A stretch of DNA of 64,000 bases, taken from Planctomycetota bacterium (GTDB taxonomy: Bacteria > Planctomycetota > Phycisphaerae > UBA1845). The DNA is taken from positions 45,222 through 109,221 of the forward strand of contig JAJRPG010000006.1 of NCBI GenBank assembly GCA_024280855.1, given 5' to 3'. The notes beneath the pieces are model-generated. The model was given only the letters and a program-made list of their open reading frames with translations, was not told where the DNA came from and searched no databases. The translations under genes and the position numbers were made by a program. The stretch's first letter is position 1, and each line of letters opens with the position of its first letter. This document shows, piece after piece, positions 56,743 to 64,000 of this stretch.

Positions 56743-57759
56743 TTGAACAATGCACCAAATATCACTGTCAAGGATGTACCAGCTGAGGTGGTTCAAGCTA
56801 TCACTGCGATGCGTCGCCCGATTATGATTTCGCACGTCGTGCCTGACGCCGATGCCCTTGGCTCTATGATATCCATGGCTCTGGCTTGGCGCGATGACCA
56901 GCGACAGCCAAAGGTGTCCCTGCCTGAGGGGTCCATCTCGCAGCGGCTTCAATTTCTTGTAGACCTTGCAGATGCGCCCGTCGCAACCATTGAAGACTTC
57001 GCCCAGGCAGACGGCTTTGTGGTCATCGACACCGCGAAAAAGCTCCGTTGCAATGTCGGGCCAAATCTTAAAGATACCGATTGGTCAGCCGGTCGCCCCA
57101 TTATCAATATCGACCACCACGCCACGAGCACTCAATTTGGGGGCATCAACTGGGTTGTGGGCGGAGCCAGTAGCACCTGCGAGCTTGTTTACTACTTGCT
57201 ACGCGCAGCTGACCGTCCGATTAGTGCCGCAAGTGCGTCACTCATATATTCCGGTATACAAACTGACACCATAGGCTATTCGCTGCCGACCACCTCGGCT
57301 TCTGCATTACGGGCGACGGCGGATGCTGTAGAACTGGGCGCGGACATTGGCCAAATCGGCGAAAGGCTTGGCCGAAGTCAAACCCAAAGCGAGTTCGATT
57401 TATTACGGGTTATTTATGACAACACCAAGGTCTTAGCCGACGGCAGATTAGCCTATAGTTCAGCCAGTTTCGACGACATTGAAAACGCTGGATGCACCGC
57501 TGCGGACATTGACGACCAGATCAACGTGCCTCGCTCGTTGGATGGCGTGGTCTTAGCCATGTTGTTTACGGAGGGTGTTCAAGGTAAAACGCGCATCAAC
57601 TTTAGAGGCTCCGGGCAGGTCACCATTTCAGAATTAGCGGCGATATTCAAAGGCGGCGGACACTCCCAAGCGGCGGGGGCGATTCTCGATTGCGGCATCA
57701 ACGAAGCCATTGAAAAGGTTGTACCCCAAGCGCTCGAACATTTAAGCACTTTTGTTTAG
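56743..57759 (+). CDS. DHH-family phosphoesterase (NrnA-like)
   Basis: The 338-residue product starts at TTG after AAGGAA. The N-terminal DHH domain has the metal motifs HVVPDADALGSM, VIDTAKK and IDHHATS, and the C-terminal DHHA1 domain has FRGSGQVTISELAA and GGGHSQAAGAIL. This domain set is that of NrnA (nano-RNase / pAp phosphatase) or related c-di-AMP-acting DHH-DHHA1 enzymes. pAp phosphatase activity would fit with the upstream sat, since pAp is a by-product of sulfate reduction via PAPS, but that is inference. It has no visible ribosome-coupled neighbour. Confidence 0.88.
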   Translation: MNNAPNITVKDVPAEVVQAITAMRRPIMISHVVPDADALGSMISMALAWRDDQRQPKVSLPEGSISQRLQFLVDLADAPVATIEDFAQADGFVVIDTAKKLRCNVGPNLKDTDWSAGRPIINIDHHATSTQFGGINWVVGGASSTCELVYYLLRAADRPISAASASLIYSGIQTDTIGYSLPTTSASALRATADAVELGADIGQIGERLGRSQTQSEFDLLRVIYDNTKVLADGRLAYSSASFDDIENAGCTAADIDDQINVPRSLDGVVLAMLFTEGVQGKTRINFRGSGQVTISELAAIFKGGGHSQAAGAILDCGINEAIEKVVPQALEHLSTFV

Positions 57760-57767
57760 CCGAAGAC

Positions 57768-57785
57768 GTCAGGCAATAGCCTGAC
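57768..57785 (+). terminator. Weak terminator-like hairpin
   Basis: Perfect 7-bp stem GTCAGGC/GCCTGAC with an AATA loop; five T occur about 10 nt later, so efficiency is doubtful. Confidence 0.4.
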
Positions 57786-57839
57786 CTACGAAACTTTTTC
57801 TTAGCTGTGCATACGAACGCACATGACAAGTTGAAGTTA

Positions 57840-59342
57840 TCAATCCATTTCATACCACACTTTTGAGCTTTCCACCGCTATAATTGGACGATTGCGAAAG
57901 GGCAATAACATACGCGGCCAGGTTGAATAGGAAGCGTTAATTATTGTGATATCCGGTCTATTGTGTGTCACATGCTTGGCATAATAAAGTGCCCCGGACG
58001 TTTCCCATATGGTACAAATCACCGTATTGGGAGGGAGAGAATTTAGATCAAACTCCCGTTGGAATGTTGTGGCATCTACCTCACGACCATACTCGCGGCG
58101 TGTGGGGACGTGCCAAATAGTAAAAATTATGGTTATACCCAGGATAACCGCAGAGGTTATACGGCTAGGCTTCTCGCCAAGTAATTGCAACACTCTTGAT
58201 ATTGATATGCCAACTAATACACTGCAAGTAAAAAGTAGTGGTAGCGTATTAGCCGCGCCCCCGTGGATACGGTACAGGCAGACGAACAAGATACTCTTAA
58301 CAGCTAAGCCAATCAGGATGACAGCTGCTAACCAGTTTTTCGACCACACAAAGCTAACACCGGCGAGTACAACGATCAGCCAAGTAGGGAATATGAGTCC
58401 TTCTGAACCCCACTGGGCAACACCAAGCCATTGCCGTAAATCATATCCAAGCCATCGCATTTTGCTTTTCAAGCCAGACCAGGTATTGCCCATCTGCGAT
58501 CGAAATTGAGCGCCGCTAACCAACCAAAACATACGCTCACACTTAGCGCCAAAGCCAAGATCACTCGATGGTACGCAATGAGCTTCGGCATTGTATTGTT
58601 CGATATAATTATAAACAGTACCAGGTCTATCCCGTACAAAGATGCACGTTCCTGTATATATAATAGGAATAACCAAGACAAATATTGCTATCGCAACATC
58701 ACGGCGAGGTGAGCGCATGGAACGCCATCTGCTTATAAAAAAGATGGTGACTGCAACGACAACAAACGCCAGAAAAAACACGACCGGCGGACGATTAGCC
58801 AGGGCAATCCCAATGCTTAGTGCACCTAACCATAACCATCGACGTCGCTTTGTCTCGGCAAATTGGATGAGCCAATATACGGATAACGCTTCAAAAAAAA
58901 GCGTCGGCATGTAAACTTCGGGTGTAAGAAAATTCGACCACACACGAGGGTGAATGGTAAACAAAAGTGAAACCGCCGCAGCCAGCCATGCGTCTACGCC
59001 GAGTCTTATTTGAATGAGTGTGCATATCGCCACAACCCCTAAGCCGCTCGCCAGGCATGACAGCGAAACATCATACGCCGCGTCGAAGGGAAGCACCCAG
59101 GTAAGGACGTGCAGTATGGATGTGTATAGGACGTAGCCTGGCGGGTGAGTAATTCCACGGGTAGCGGCTGCTAGTTGAATCCCACCGGAATCACCAAAAC
59201 AAATCCCTTGAGGCAAGCGAGGAACTGTGAATGCCAGCAAGACGAGAACCGGCACCATGACAGCTAGCCATTCCCGGACTCCCAGTGATGATTGTTTCCC
59301 TTGCGGTTGACCGCGATGATCACAATGAGCTTTCATATCCAT
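57840..59342 (-). CDS. DUF2723 multi-pass membrane protein (GT-C-like)
   Basis: The 500-residue product has about ten hydrophobic helices. The DUF2723 hallmark is GDSGGIQLAAATRGITHPPG near the first extracytoplasmic loop, with the Asp and the HPPG motif typical of GT-C glycosyltransferase relatives. A C-terminal extracytoplasmic domain (about 445-500) follows the last helix. ATG at 59342 is used here; ATG at 59336 and TTG at 59348 are alternatives. A role in glycan transfer from a lipid-linked sugar is inferred from fold resemblance only. Confidence 0.85.
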   Translation of the reverse strand: MDMKAHCDHRGQPQGKQSSLGVREWLAVMVPVLVLLAFTVPRLPQGICFGDSGGIQLAAATRGITHPPGYVLYTSILHVLTWVLPFDAAYDVSLSCLASGLGVVAICTLIQIRLGVDAWLAAAVSLLFTIHPRVWSNFLTPEVYMPTLFFEALSVYWLIQFAETKRRRWLWLGALSIGIALANRPPVVFFLAFVVVAVTIFFISRWRSMRSPRRDVAIAIFVLVIPIIYTGTCIFVRDRPGTVYNYIEQYNAEAHCVPSSDLGFGAKCERMFWLVSGAQFRSQMGNTWSGLKSKMRWLGYDLRQWLGVAQWGSEGLIFPTWLIVVLAGVSFVWSKNWLAAVILIGLAVKSILFVCLYRIHGGAANTLPLLFTCSVLVGISISRVLQLLGEKPSRITSAVILGITIIFTIWHVPTRREYGREVDATTFQREFDLNSLPPNTVICTIWETSGALYYAKHVTHNRPDITIINASYSTWPRMLLPFRNRPIIAVESSKVWYEMD

Positions 59343-59794
59343 AGCCAAGCATTATATCGCAAACTAAACAAGTACGGTATTGGTGAATGTGCTTCATGCG
59401 GTCAGTAGTATTTTATTCTGAAGTTAGTTGATAGGGCCGAAATTATAGGCGGCCTCAGACACTATATCAACTATTGCGTTCGGCTGATACGCTATCGTAT
59501 CGCGGCCAAGCCTTGCTTGTAATGAAAAAATGACAATTCGGGGAACTTTGCAAGCTCCACCAGCGTCTAACCTTATGGACATCGCAGGATGACAGCCATG
59601 TGCTTTTACATGTCTTGTTCCCGTGAGTACCACATAACTAGCGACGAAAACACGTTAGACAAAACATAACGACAAGCGTAGCCGCGGTCATACCTACGGC
59701 CAGTGGAACCGTTCTACGCGAATCGTGAATACAATAGAACGATGCAACGTGCATCGCTCAGTCCATTTAGATTGCTCAATGAAGGGAGATTTTC
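59343..59794. other. Intergenic region between divergent genes
   Basis: No convincing gene. A minus-strand open frame of 69 codons (59424-59633) has no clear ribosome site or family. GGGAG (about 59782) is the ribosome site of the next gene. Short palindromes such as TGCAACGTGCATCGC near 59740 are weak. Confidence 0.35.
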
Positions 59795-60109
59795 ATGCTA
59801 GACTCAAAACACACTAAAATTATTGGTGGATCACTCGGCGGGCTGATTGTTTGCGTCGCTGCGGTTTTCTGTTTTTCCAATGACACTGTCGAGACACAAG
59901 ATCAAGTCGCCAGTAACACACGGATCGTAAGGAGTACGGCGGAGACGGATACTGGACGAATAGCCAGGCCGATTATAGAAAAGCGGGAACCGACAACCAG
60001 GGTTGTGAGGATTCGAGAGCCGCATCGTAATGGGGGCAGGCGTTTGCCACGCAACCACAAACACAAGCCAAAAAGGGTTATCCAAGAACAACTAAAACCT
60101 GCTGCGTAA
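59795..60109 (+). CDS. Small membrane-anchored basic protein of unknown function
   Basis: The 104-residue product starts at ATG with GGGAG upstream. One hydrophobic helix (about 9-28, IIGGSLGGLIVCVAAVFCF) is followed by a short acidic stretch, then a strongly basic, Arg/Lys/His-rich tail (RIREPHRNGGRRLPRNHKHK). If the tail is outside, it could bind nucleic acid or acidic polysaccharide. No family recognised. It stands alone, with a hairpin at 60171-60210 downstream. Confidence 0.6.
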   Translation: MLDSKHTKIIGGSLGGLIVCVAAVFCFSNDTVETQDQVASNTRIVRSTAETDTGRIARPIIEKREPTTRVVRIREPHRNGGRRLPRNHKHKPKRVIQEQLKPAA

Positions 60110-60170
60110 ACGAGACCATGAGAAACATTAGAAAAAGTGGGTCCGTGCACCTATCACAATATGTTGCATG

Positions 60171-60210
60171 CCAGGCTGACTGCCTTAATCAGGACGGGTA
60201 GTCAGCCTGG
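60171..60210. terminator. 11-bp hairpin downstream of the basic membrane protein gene
   Basis: CCAGGCTGACT (60171-60181) and AGTCAGCCTGG (60200-60210) with an 18-nt loop. No T-run on the plus strand, so a factor-dependent or mRNA-stabilising role is possible. Confidence 0.45.
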
Positions 60211-60380
60211 AGCAGCATTACGGTGGGTGCGTTCTCTTTTGCTGCCTGAATAAGGCTAGGGAACCCCCTACGCCCTACACCTGACCTGCGATAATGCCAG
60301 GGGAATTGCACTAGCCCATCACACGTCGACTCACATTTAACCTACTTAATCATCCATTCCCAGATTATTGTCTCCCAACA

Positions 60381-60408
60381 TTGCACACTGGCCTCATCGT
60401 GCTATCAT
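60381..60408 (+). promoter_or_regulatory. Sigma-70-like promoter of the zinc-finger/AT-hook gene
   Basis: TTGCAC (60381-60386), 16-bp spacer, TATCAT (60403-60408). It leaves a 5' UTR of about 165 nt ending in a GAGAGAGAGAAG ribosome site. Confidence 0.5.
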
Positions 60409-60578
60409 TCCCCGACTTGTTTCGTGCCCGCCATGCGTCCCGGTAGAGGCCTGTTGACTTGCCAGACTTCGGTTTGACTCTTACATCCAAAACCTAACGA
60501 ATCGAAACAAGTCACGGGGGAAGTAACGCCTAAAGCGGCTGGGCGACTAAGAGTAACATCATAGAGAGAGAGAAGAAA

Positions 60579-61133
60579 ATGGCCCGAGCAAAGTTTAAGT
60601 GTACAAAATGTGATCGCAAATTTTCCATGGCAGCCCATCTTGCCCGGCATATGGCTAGCCATAATAAATCTGGTCGAAGCGTGGCTAAGGCTTCGGGTCG
60701 AGGTCCCGGTCGCCCGAAAGGATCGAAGAATAAAACTTCGATTACGCTGGGAACAAACTTCACACCTGCGGGACATGAGGGCATCGTGCTGCAAATGGAA
60801 AATTATCGCAGAGACCTTGAAAATCAACGGCAACAAATTGATCTTGCTCTGGAAGGAATTACCACTGCGCTGCGCGCGTTCGGTAGCAGCGCCTCCACGA
60901 AACGGTCTGTAGGTCGGCCTCGCGGCAGCAGCTCACGGTCCGGGTCGTTGAAGAGTTATATTATCGACGTTTTGAAAAAGTCCAAAAAGCCCATGAGACC
61001 GCGTGATATATCAACTGCGACAATCAAGGCTGGGTATTCTACAAAATCAGACGACTTGACCAAAGCGGTTAGCAATGCACTGCCGCAAATCAAACAGGTT
61101 AAGCGTATCGGTTTTGGTATGTACCAAATGTAA
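60579..61133 (+). CDS. C2H2 zinc finger / AT-hook / winged-helix DNA-binding protein
   Basis: The 184-residue basic protein has four recognisable parts. A classical C2H2 finger (Cys8, Cys11, His24, His28; C-x2-C-x12-H-x3-H with Phe15 and Leu21). Two AT-hook-like motifs with a GRP core (GRGPGRPKGSKNK, about 40-52; SVGRPRGSS, about 110-118). A helical coiled-coil segment (about 70-100). A C-terminal winged-helix-like domain (about 123-184, LKSYIIDVLKKSKKPMRPRD) resembling HARE-HTH modules. It is a likely nucleoid-associated protein or regulator, well expressed by its own promoter and terminator. Ros/MucR-type bacterial fingers use a different spacing. The exact targets are unknown. Confidence 0.85.
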   Translation: MARAKFKCTKCDRKFSMAAHLARHMASHNKSGRSVAKASGRGPGRPKGSKNKTSITLGTNFTPAGHEGIVLQMENYRRDLENQRQQIDLALEGITTALRAFGSSASTKRSVGRPRGSSSRSGSLKSYIIDVLKKSKKPMRPRDISTATIKAGYSTKSDDLTKAVSNALPQIKQVKRIGFGMYQM

Positions 61134-61160
61134 CCATTTTTCACGAAGCCTATAAACAAA

Positions 61161-61199
61161 ATGACACCGCGACTTATTATAGTCGCGGTGTCATTTTTT
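61161..61199. terminator. Strong, probably bidirectional terminator
   Basis: Perfect 14-bp stem ATGACACCGCGACT/AGTCGCGGTGTCAT with a TATTAT loop, T-run on the plus strand and ATTTTG on the minus strand. It lies between convergent genes. Confidence 0.93.
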
Positions 61200-61219
61200 A
61201 TTTGCAATGTCCAACTCAG

Positions 61220-61245
61220 CCGATTAGTTATGTTTCACTAATCGG
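61220..61245. terminator. Hairpin at the 3' end of the di-haem gene
   Basis: Perfect 9-bp stem CCGATTAGT/ACTAATCGG with an 8-nt loop, about 25 bp beyond the minus-strand stop; no T-run follows. Confidence 0.4.
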
Positions 61246-61269
61246 TTAACTCAGACAATCCGTTGGTGA

Positions 61270-62667
61270 TTATTCTACCAAACCTGCCGCGGGATTATTT
61301 GGCGTTCTAAGGGAGAGCAAGAACGACAACAACTGCGCCTTCTTATTGCGGGAAAGCGCGGCGAAGTTATTTCTCGCGTTTAGCGCTTCACCGGCGTGCA
61401 TGTCGATAGCTTCACCGATCGTCAGTGCGCGACCATCGTGCATATAGGGAGCCGTATCCGCGACGCCCCACAGGCGAGCCGTGGTGAAAACCAAATCGAG
61501 TGGGCTGCCTGCCGTCTCAGCTAATGCAAGACCCATATCATGACGCTTTAAGTCTGCGAACAGATTAATTTTGAGTCCACCATTGGATGTTTCTTTGAAT
61601 TGAACTGGCATTTCAGCTAAGTCTACATCGTAGTAGACGTTAGCAGCCGGGTCAGCAGGTTCTTCCGGGAAGCTATACGTTAAAATATGGCTATCGGTTT
61701 TCAGCGTTGGAATATGACAATCAGCACAGCCGATTGATCTGAACAGTGTTCTTCCCTTTTTGGCCTTGTCGGTCAAGTGATCCTTAAATGGACGTTCCAG
61801 GTTGGTATTAAAAATCACCAACGCTGACAACTCACCCACCATGATTTCATTTGACACACCGTCACCATCATCATCGACATCAACGCCGACAGTTTCTGTG
61901 GATTGCATACCGAAGTGAAAGGCCATCGCACCTACGTCAAACGCCCTGACAGTTATGAACTCACCTTTTCGACCGAATGGCTTAACGACGAGATCATCAT
62001 CCACACCCATGACATCCGAAGTATCCAGCGAACCGCCAACATAGCGAATGACGCCAAAGTCTACACCCTTGGTGATCAGTGCAACATCAACACCAGGATT
62101 ATCTTCGGCATGCGCTTTGAGCGCTTGAAGTTCTGTAGTCATTTCCTTGCTGAGCAGTTCAACACCGCCTGATCCGAATAGAAACGGTGGGTTGATAAAT
62201 CGGCCATCATAAGATGCGAACCCTACTCCGGCTTCATCGTCTACATCGATATTTTTCGCGCCACCCAAAGCATTGGTCACTGAACCACCTACGCCGCCAA
62301 TACCCAGCTTAGCTGGGACGGATGCGTTACTGACAATGGAGTGGCATTCCAGGCAAGTCTGCGCATCAATGCCATTCACCCGAAGAAACGTGCCATTATT
62401 TTGCAAGGTAGGCCGACCACCCGGCGTGGTCGTATCAGCCGGGTTGATAGGCCCGTCGCCATAACCATCTTTCTTATTGAAAGGCGTCGAGAATATGCGC
62501 AATCCCTGCTGACGCAATTCAAATAATGACATACCTCCGAATTCGACATCATCCTGAGTGATTCGATCATTACCAAGACGCGGTCCTTCGCCCGGCAGCG
62601 CTGCAATGGCTGCCCCGGAAAACATGAGACACGCCCCTATCGCACTTACAGATAATCTAAACTTCAT
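61270..62667 (-). CDS. Exported di-haem cytochrome c oxidoreductase (DHOR family)
   Basis: The 465-residue product has a signal peptide (MKFRLSVSAIGACLMFSGAA) and two c-type haem motifs, CLECH (about 110) and CADCH (about 315). The conserved late segment includes APYMHDGRALTIGEAI, which supplies a likely Met/His ligand. GGAGGAG precedes the ATG. The family comprises periplasmic di-haem 'thiol oxidoreductase'-like and peroxidase-related proteins; electron donor and substrate are unknown. No cytochrome maturation genes are adjacent. Confidence 0.88.
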   Translation of the reverse strand: MKFRLSVSAIGACLMFSGAAIAALPGEGPRLGNDRITQDDVEFGGMSLFELRQQGLRIFSTPFNKKDGYGDGPINPADTTTPGGRPTLQNNGTFLRVNGIDAQTCLECHSIVSNASVPAKLGIGGVGGSVTNALGGAKNIDVDDEAGVGFASYDGRFINPPFLFGSGGVELLSKEMTTELQALKAHAEDNPGVDVALITKGVDFGVIRYVGGSLDTSDVMGVDDDLVVKPFGRKGEFITVRAFDVGAMAFHFGMQSTETVGVDVDDDGDGVSNEIMVGELSALVIFNTNLERPFKDHLTDKAKKGRTLFRSIGCADCHIPTLKTDSHILTYSFPEEPADPAANVYYDVDLAEMPVQFKETSNGGLKINLFADLKRHDMGLALAETAGSPLDLVFTTARLWGVADTAPYMHDGRALTIGEAIDMHAGEALNARNNFAALSRNKKAQLLSFLLSLRTPNNPAAGLVE

Positions 62668-62934
62668 TGCTCGGCTCCTCCAAAAATATGAAACTGTACT
62701 TAATCGACTGCAATAACAATCGATGACGCATTGAACCTGCGAATATAGCGAAATTCGACTTCATCTCCAAGGAAAAAATTTGAAAACAATACACAAAAAA
62801 AACAAATAAATTGGTGCTTTACCGGCCCTAAACTAAGCAACATAATCATTCGCAATGCCTCTCCCGCGTGTCACAGCACACACGTTTTCACATTAGCGTG
62901 AATTAATCTGCGTACTTCAATTACGTTCGCAAAA

Positions 62935-63189
62935 ATGGATAAAAATCCACCTCCGACACCTGAGCGATCTATTCTGCGTACTGAGCGTGCGACGCTTCAA
63001 TTAAACGTCCAAGCACCGCGACCGACCATTAAAGCCAAGATCAATGAAAAAAGTCTGTTCCTTTTTGTCTTAGATATGAGCGCGCTGGGTTTCGTCATCA
63101 ATGACGACTTAGCCAAGGAACTCAACCTTCCCGTCATCGGTAAAGCTGGTATAGGCGACCCCAAAAACAAGCGCTATCTATTGCGGTGA
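62935..63189 (+). pseudogene. Truncated retropepsin-like aspartic protease fragment
   Basis: The 84-codon frame has a proline-rich start and then KINEKSLFLFVLDMSALGFV, which matches the FLLDTGASxxVI flap region of retropepsin-like bacterial proteases. The catalytic DTG reads DMS, and the chain stops soon after (GDPKNKRYLLR), so the second half of the domain is missing. It is probably a decayed or inactive remnant, though a short functional protein cannot be excluded. No clear ribosome site is present. Confidence 0.45.
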
Positions 63190-63256
63190 ATCAGAGCAGC
63201 ACCCTTCGCCATAACCGAGTCACGGCAACAACCGTTTCGCCTACTCACCGTGGACC

Positions 63257-64000
63257 TCATTTGGCATGATGGTTCACCCAGTCTCGGGAGAGTCGCTGCC
63301 CCGTTGTAATTTGGTCGCGTGTCATCCGCTTTTCGAGTATTCCACGCGATTGTGGGGCAACTTCATTTCCTGATGCGGCCGCTACATTTATCCACATGTA
63401 GGCGAGAACGTCGTCCTTAGGCACGCCTTCACCGCTTCCGTACATAACGCCAAGGTTATACTGCGCCTCCGCGTACCCTTGGTCGGCGGCCTTGCGGTAC
63501 CACGCGACCGCCTGCTTGTCGTCCTTGGGTACGCCTTCACCGCTTTCGTGCATAACGCCAAGGTTAAACTGTGCCTCCGCTACCCCTCGGTCGGCCGCTT
63601 TGCGATACCACGCGACCGCTTGCTTGTCGTCCTTGGACACGCCCTTACCGTTGTTGTACATGATGCCAAGATTATACTGTGCCCTCGCTACCCCTTGATC
63701 AGCGGCCTTGCGATACCACGCGACCGCCTGCTTGTCGTCCTTAGGCACGCCTTTACCGCTTTCGTACATAACGCCAAGGTTAAACTGTGCCCTCGCGTAC
63801 AATTGGTCGGCCGCTTTGCGATACCACGCCACCGCCTGCTTGTCGTCCTTGGGCACGCCATAACCGTTGTCGTACATGATGCCAAGGCTATACTGCGCCT
63901 CCGCATACCCTTGCGCGGCGGCCTTGCGATACCACGCGACCGCCTGCTTATCGTCCTCGAGTACGCCCTGACCGTTCGCGTACATAACGCCAAGGTTATA
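63257..64000 (-). CDS. Sel1-like repeat protein (5' partial)
   Basis: The frame is open to the window edge (YNLGV upstream of the first in-frame ATG), so the start lies beyond. About seven Sel1/TPR-like repeats of 36 residues are visible, of the type VPKDDKQAVAWYRKAADQG then YAEAQYNLGVMY. A unique C-terminal part (about 45 residues) ends the protein. Repeat units are nearly identical in DNA, with a 108-bp period. Sel1 repeats scaffold protein-protein contacts, often in envelope or signalling assemblies. No partner is visible here. Confidence 0.88.
   Translation of the reverse strand, partial: YNLGVMYANGQGVLEDDKQAVAWYRKAAAQGYAEAQYSLGIMYDNGYGVPKDDKQAVAWYRKAADQLYARAQFNLGVMYESGKGVPKDDKQAVAWYRKAADQGVARAQYNLGIMYNNGKGVSKDDKQAVAWYRKAADRGVAEAQFNLGVMHESGEGVPKDDKQAVAWYRKAADQGYAEAQYNLGVMYGSGEGVPKDDVLAYMWINVAAASGNEVAPQSRGILEKRMTRDQITTGQRLSRDWVNHHAK

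Larger units (their letters stand above)
60110..60578. other. Intergenic region with hairpin and promoter, upstream of the zinc-finger gene
   Basis: It contains an 11-bp perfect inverted repeat at 60171-60210 and a promoter at 60381-60408. The last 165 nt would be a long 5' UTR. A minus-strand open frame (60405-60836) is read through the promoter and the zinc-finger gene and is not credible. Confidence 0.4.

Noticed and set aside
59424-59633. Minus-strand small gene
   Set aside because: No ribosome site or recognisable family; the 69-codon length is expected by chance in this composition.
60405-60836. Minus-strand gene of 143 codons
   Set aside because: It is a shadow of the zinc-finger gene and its promoter region.
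63257-64000. CRISPR-like direct repeats
   Set aside because: The 108-bp period encodes Sel1 repeats with no unique spacers. The same applies to the FG-GAP region at 22.9-24.3 kb.

Overview
The window reads as a chromosomal segment of a Planctomycetota bacterium, most likely a Phycisphaerae-type lineage, of moderate GC content. The main grounds are: secreted cysteine-rich proteins with repeats of the type DCNGNxxPDECD and dockerin-like EF-hand pairs; a very large single-pass LptC/OstA-like protein next to kdsC; an ECF sigma factor paired with a Ser/Thr kinase carrying TPRs; and the phoH-HD(7TM)-ybeY-corC cluster. The lineage is inferred from gene content. No rRNA, tRNA, CRISPR array or complete insertion sequence was found.

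Layout. 1-4.4 kb: two secreted Cys-rich/dockerin proteins, the first cut by the window edge. 4.5-9.2 kb: guaB and guaA around a lipoprotein and a zinc-ribbon membrane protein. 9.4-11 kb: overlapping genes for a sialidase-like BNR protein and a DUF115/GT42-like protein. 11.3-15 kb: ppdK, with an unusual lysine-rich tail, and purN. 15.5-19.5 kb (minus): kdsC and the giant LptC/OstA-like protein, pointing to a Kdo/LPS envelope. 19.6-22.1 kb: trpS-scpA-ridA, each overlapping the next. 22.1-25.4 kb: a 133-bp MITE-like palindrome, an FG-GAP repeat surface protein and REP-like repeats. 25.4-28.8 kb: an FHA-GAF-PP2C phosphatase and a GspE/PilB ATPase interrupted by an in-frame TAA. 28.8-38.2 kb: SRAP, cdsA, phoH, pgpH-like HD phosphodiesterase, ybeY, corC-like protein and a CBS-containing cation/proton antiporter. 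38.4-41.2 kb: a pseudo-receiver-like protein, groES and groEL with a clear promoter and terminator. 41.3-44.6 kb (minus): ECF sigma factor and Ser/Thr kinase-TPR protein. 44.8-47.8 kb: matrixin-like lipoprotein, a VOC protein with a signal peptide, DUF488. 48.3-51.9 kb: a REC-GAF-HD-GYP regulator, FapA/DUF342 and a 40-aa hydrophobic protein. 52-56.4 kb: thrS, infC and sat. 56.7-61.1 kb: NrnA-like DHH phosphoesterase, a DUF2723 membrane protein, a small basic membrane-anchored protein, and a C2H2 zinc finger/AT-hook/winged-helix protein. 61.2-64 kb: a di-haem cytochrome c oxidoreductase, a truncated retropepsin-like fragment and a Sel1-repeat protein that runs off the window.

The most unusual signals are these. 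(1) thrS and infC both appear to start at rare codons, CTG and ATC. Each follows a structured leader, and thrS has its own promoter and terminator-like hairpin, which suggests joint IF3-sensitive translational control. (2) The C2H2/AT-hook/winged-helix protein has an architecture more familiar from eukaryotic chromatin proteins, and PPDK carries a histone-H1-like tail. (3) The secretion ATPase has a clean in-frame stop in an otherwise intact gene. (4) Two dispersed palindromic repeat families and one MITE-like element are present.
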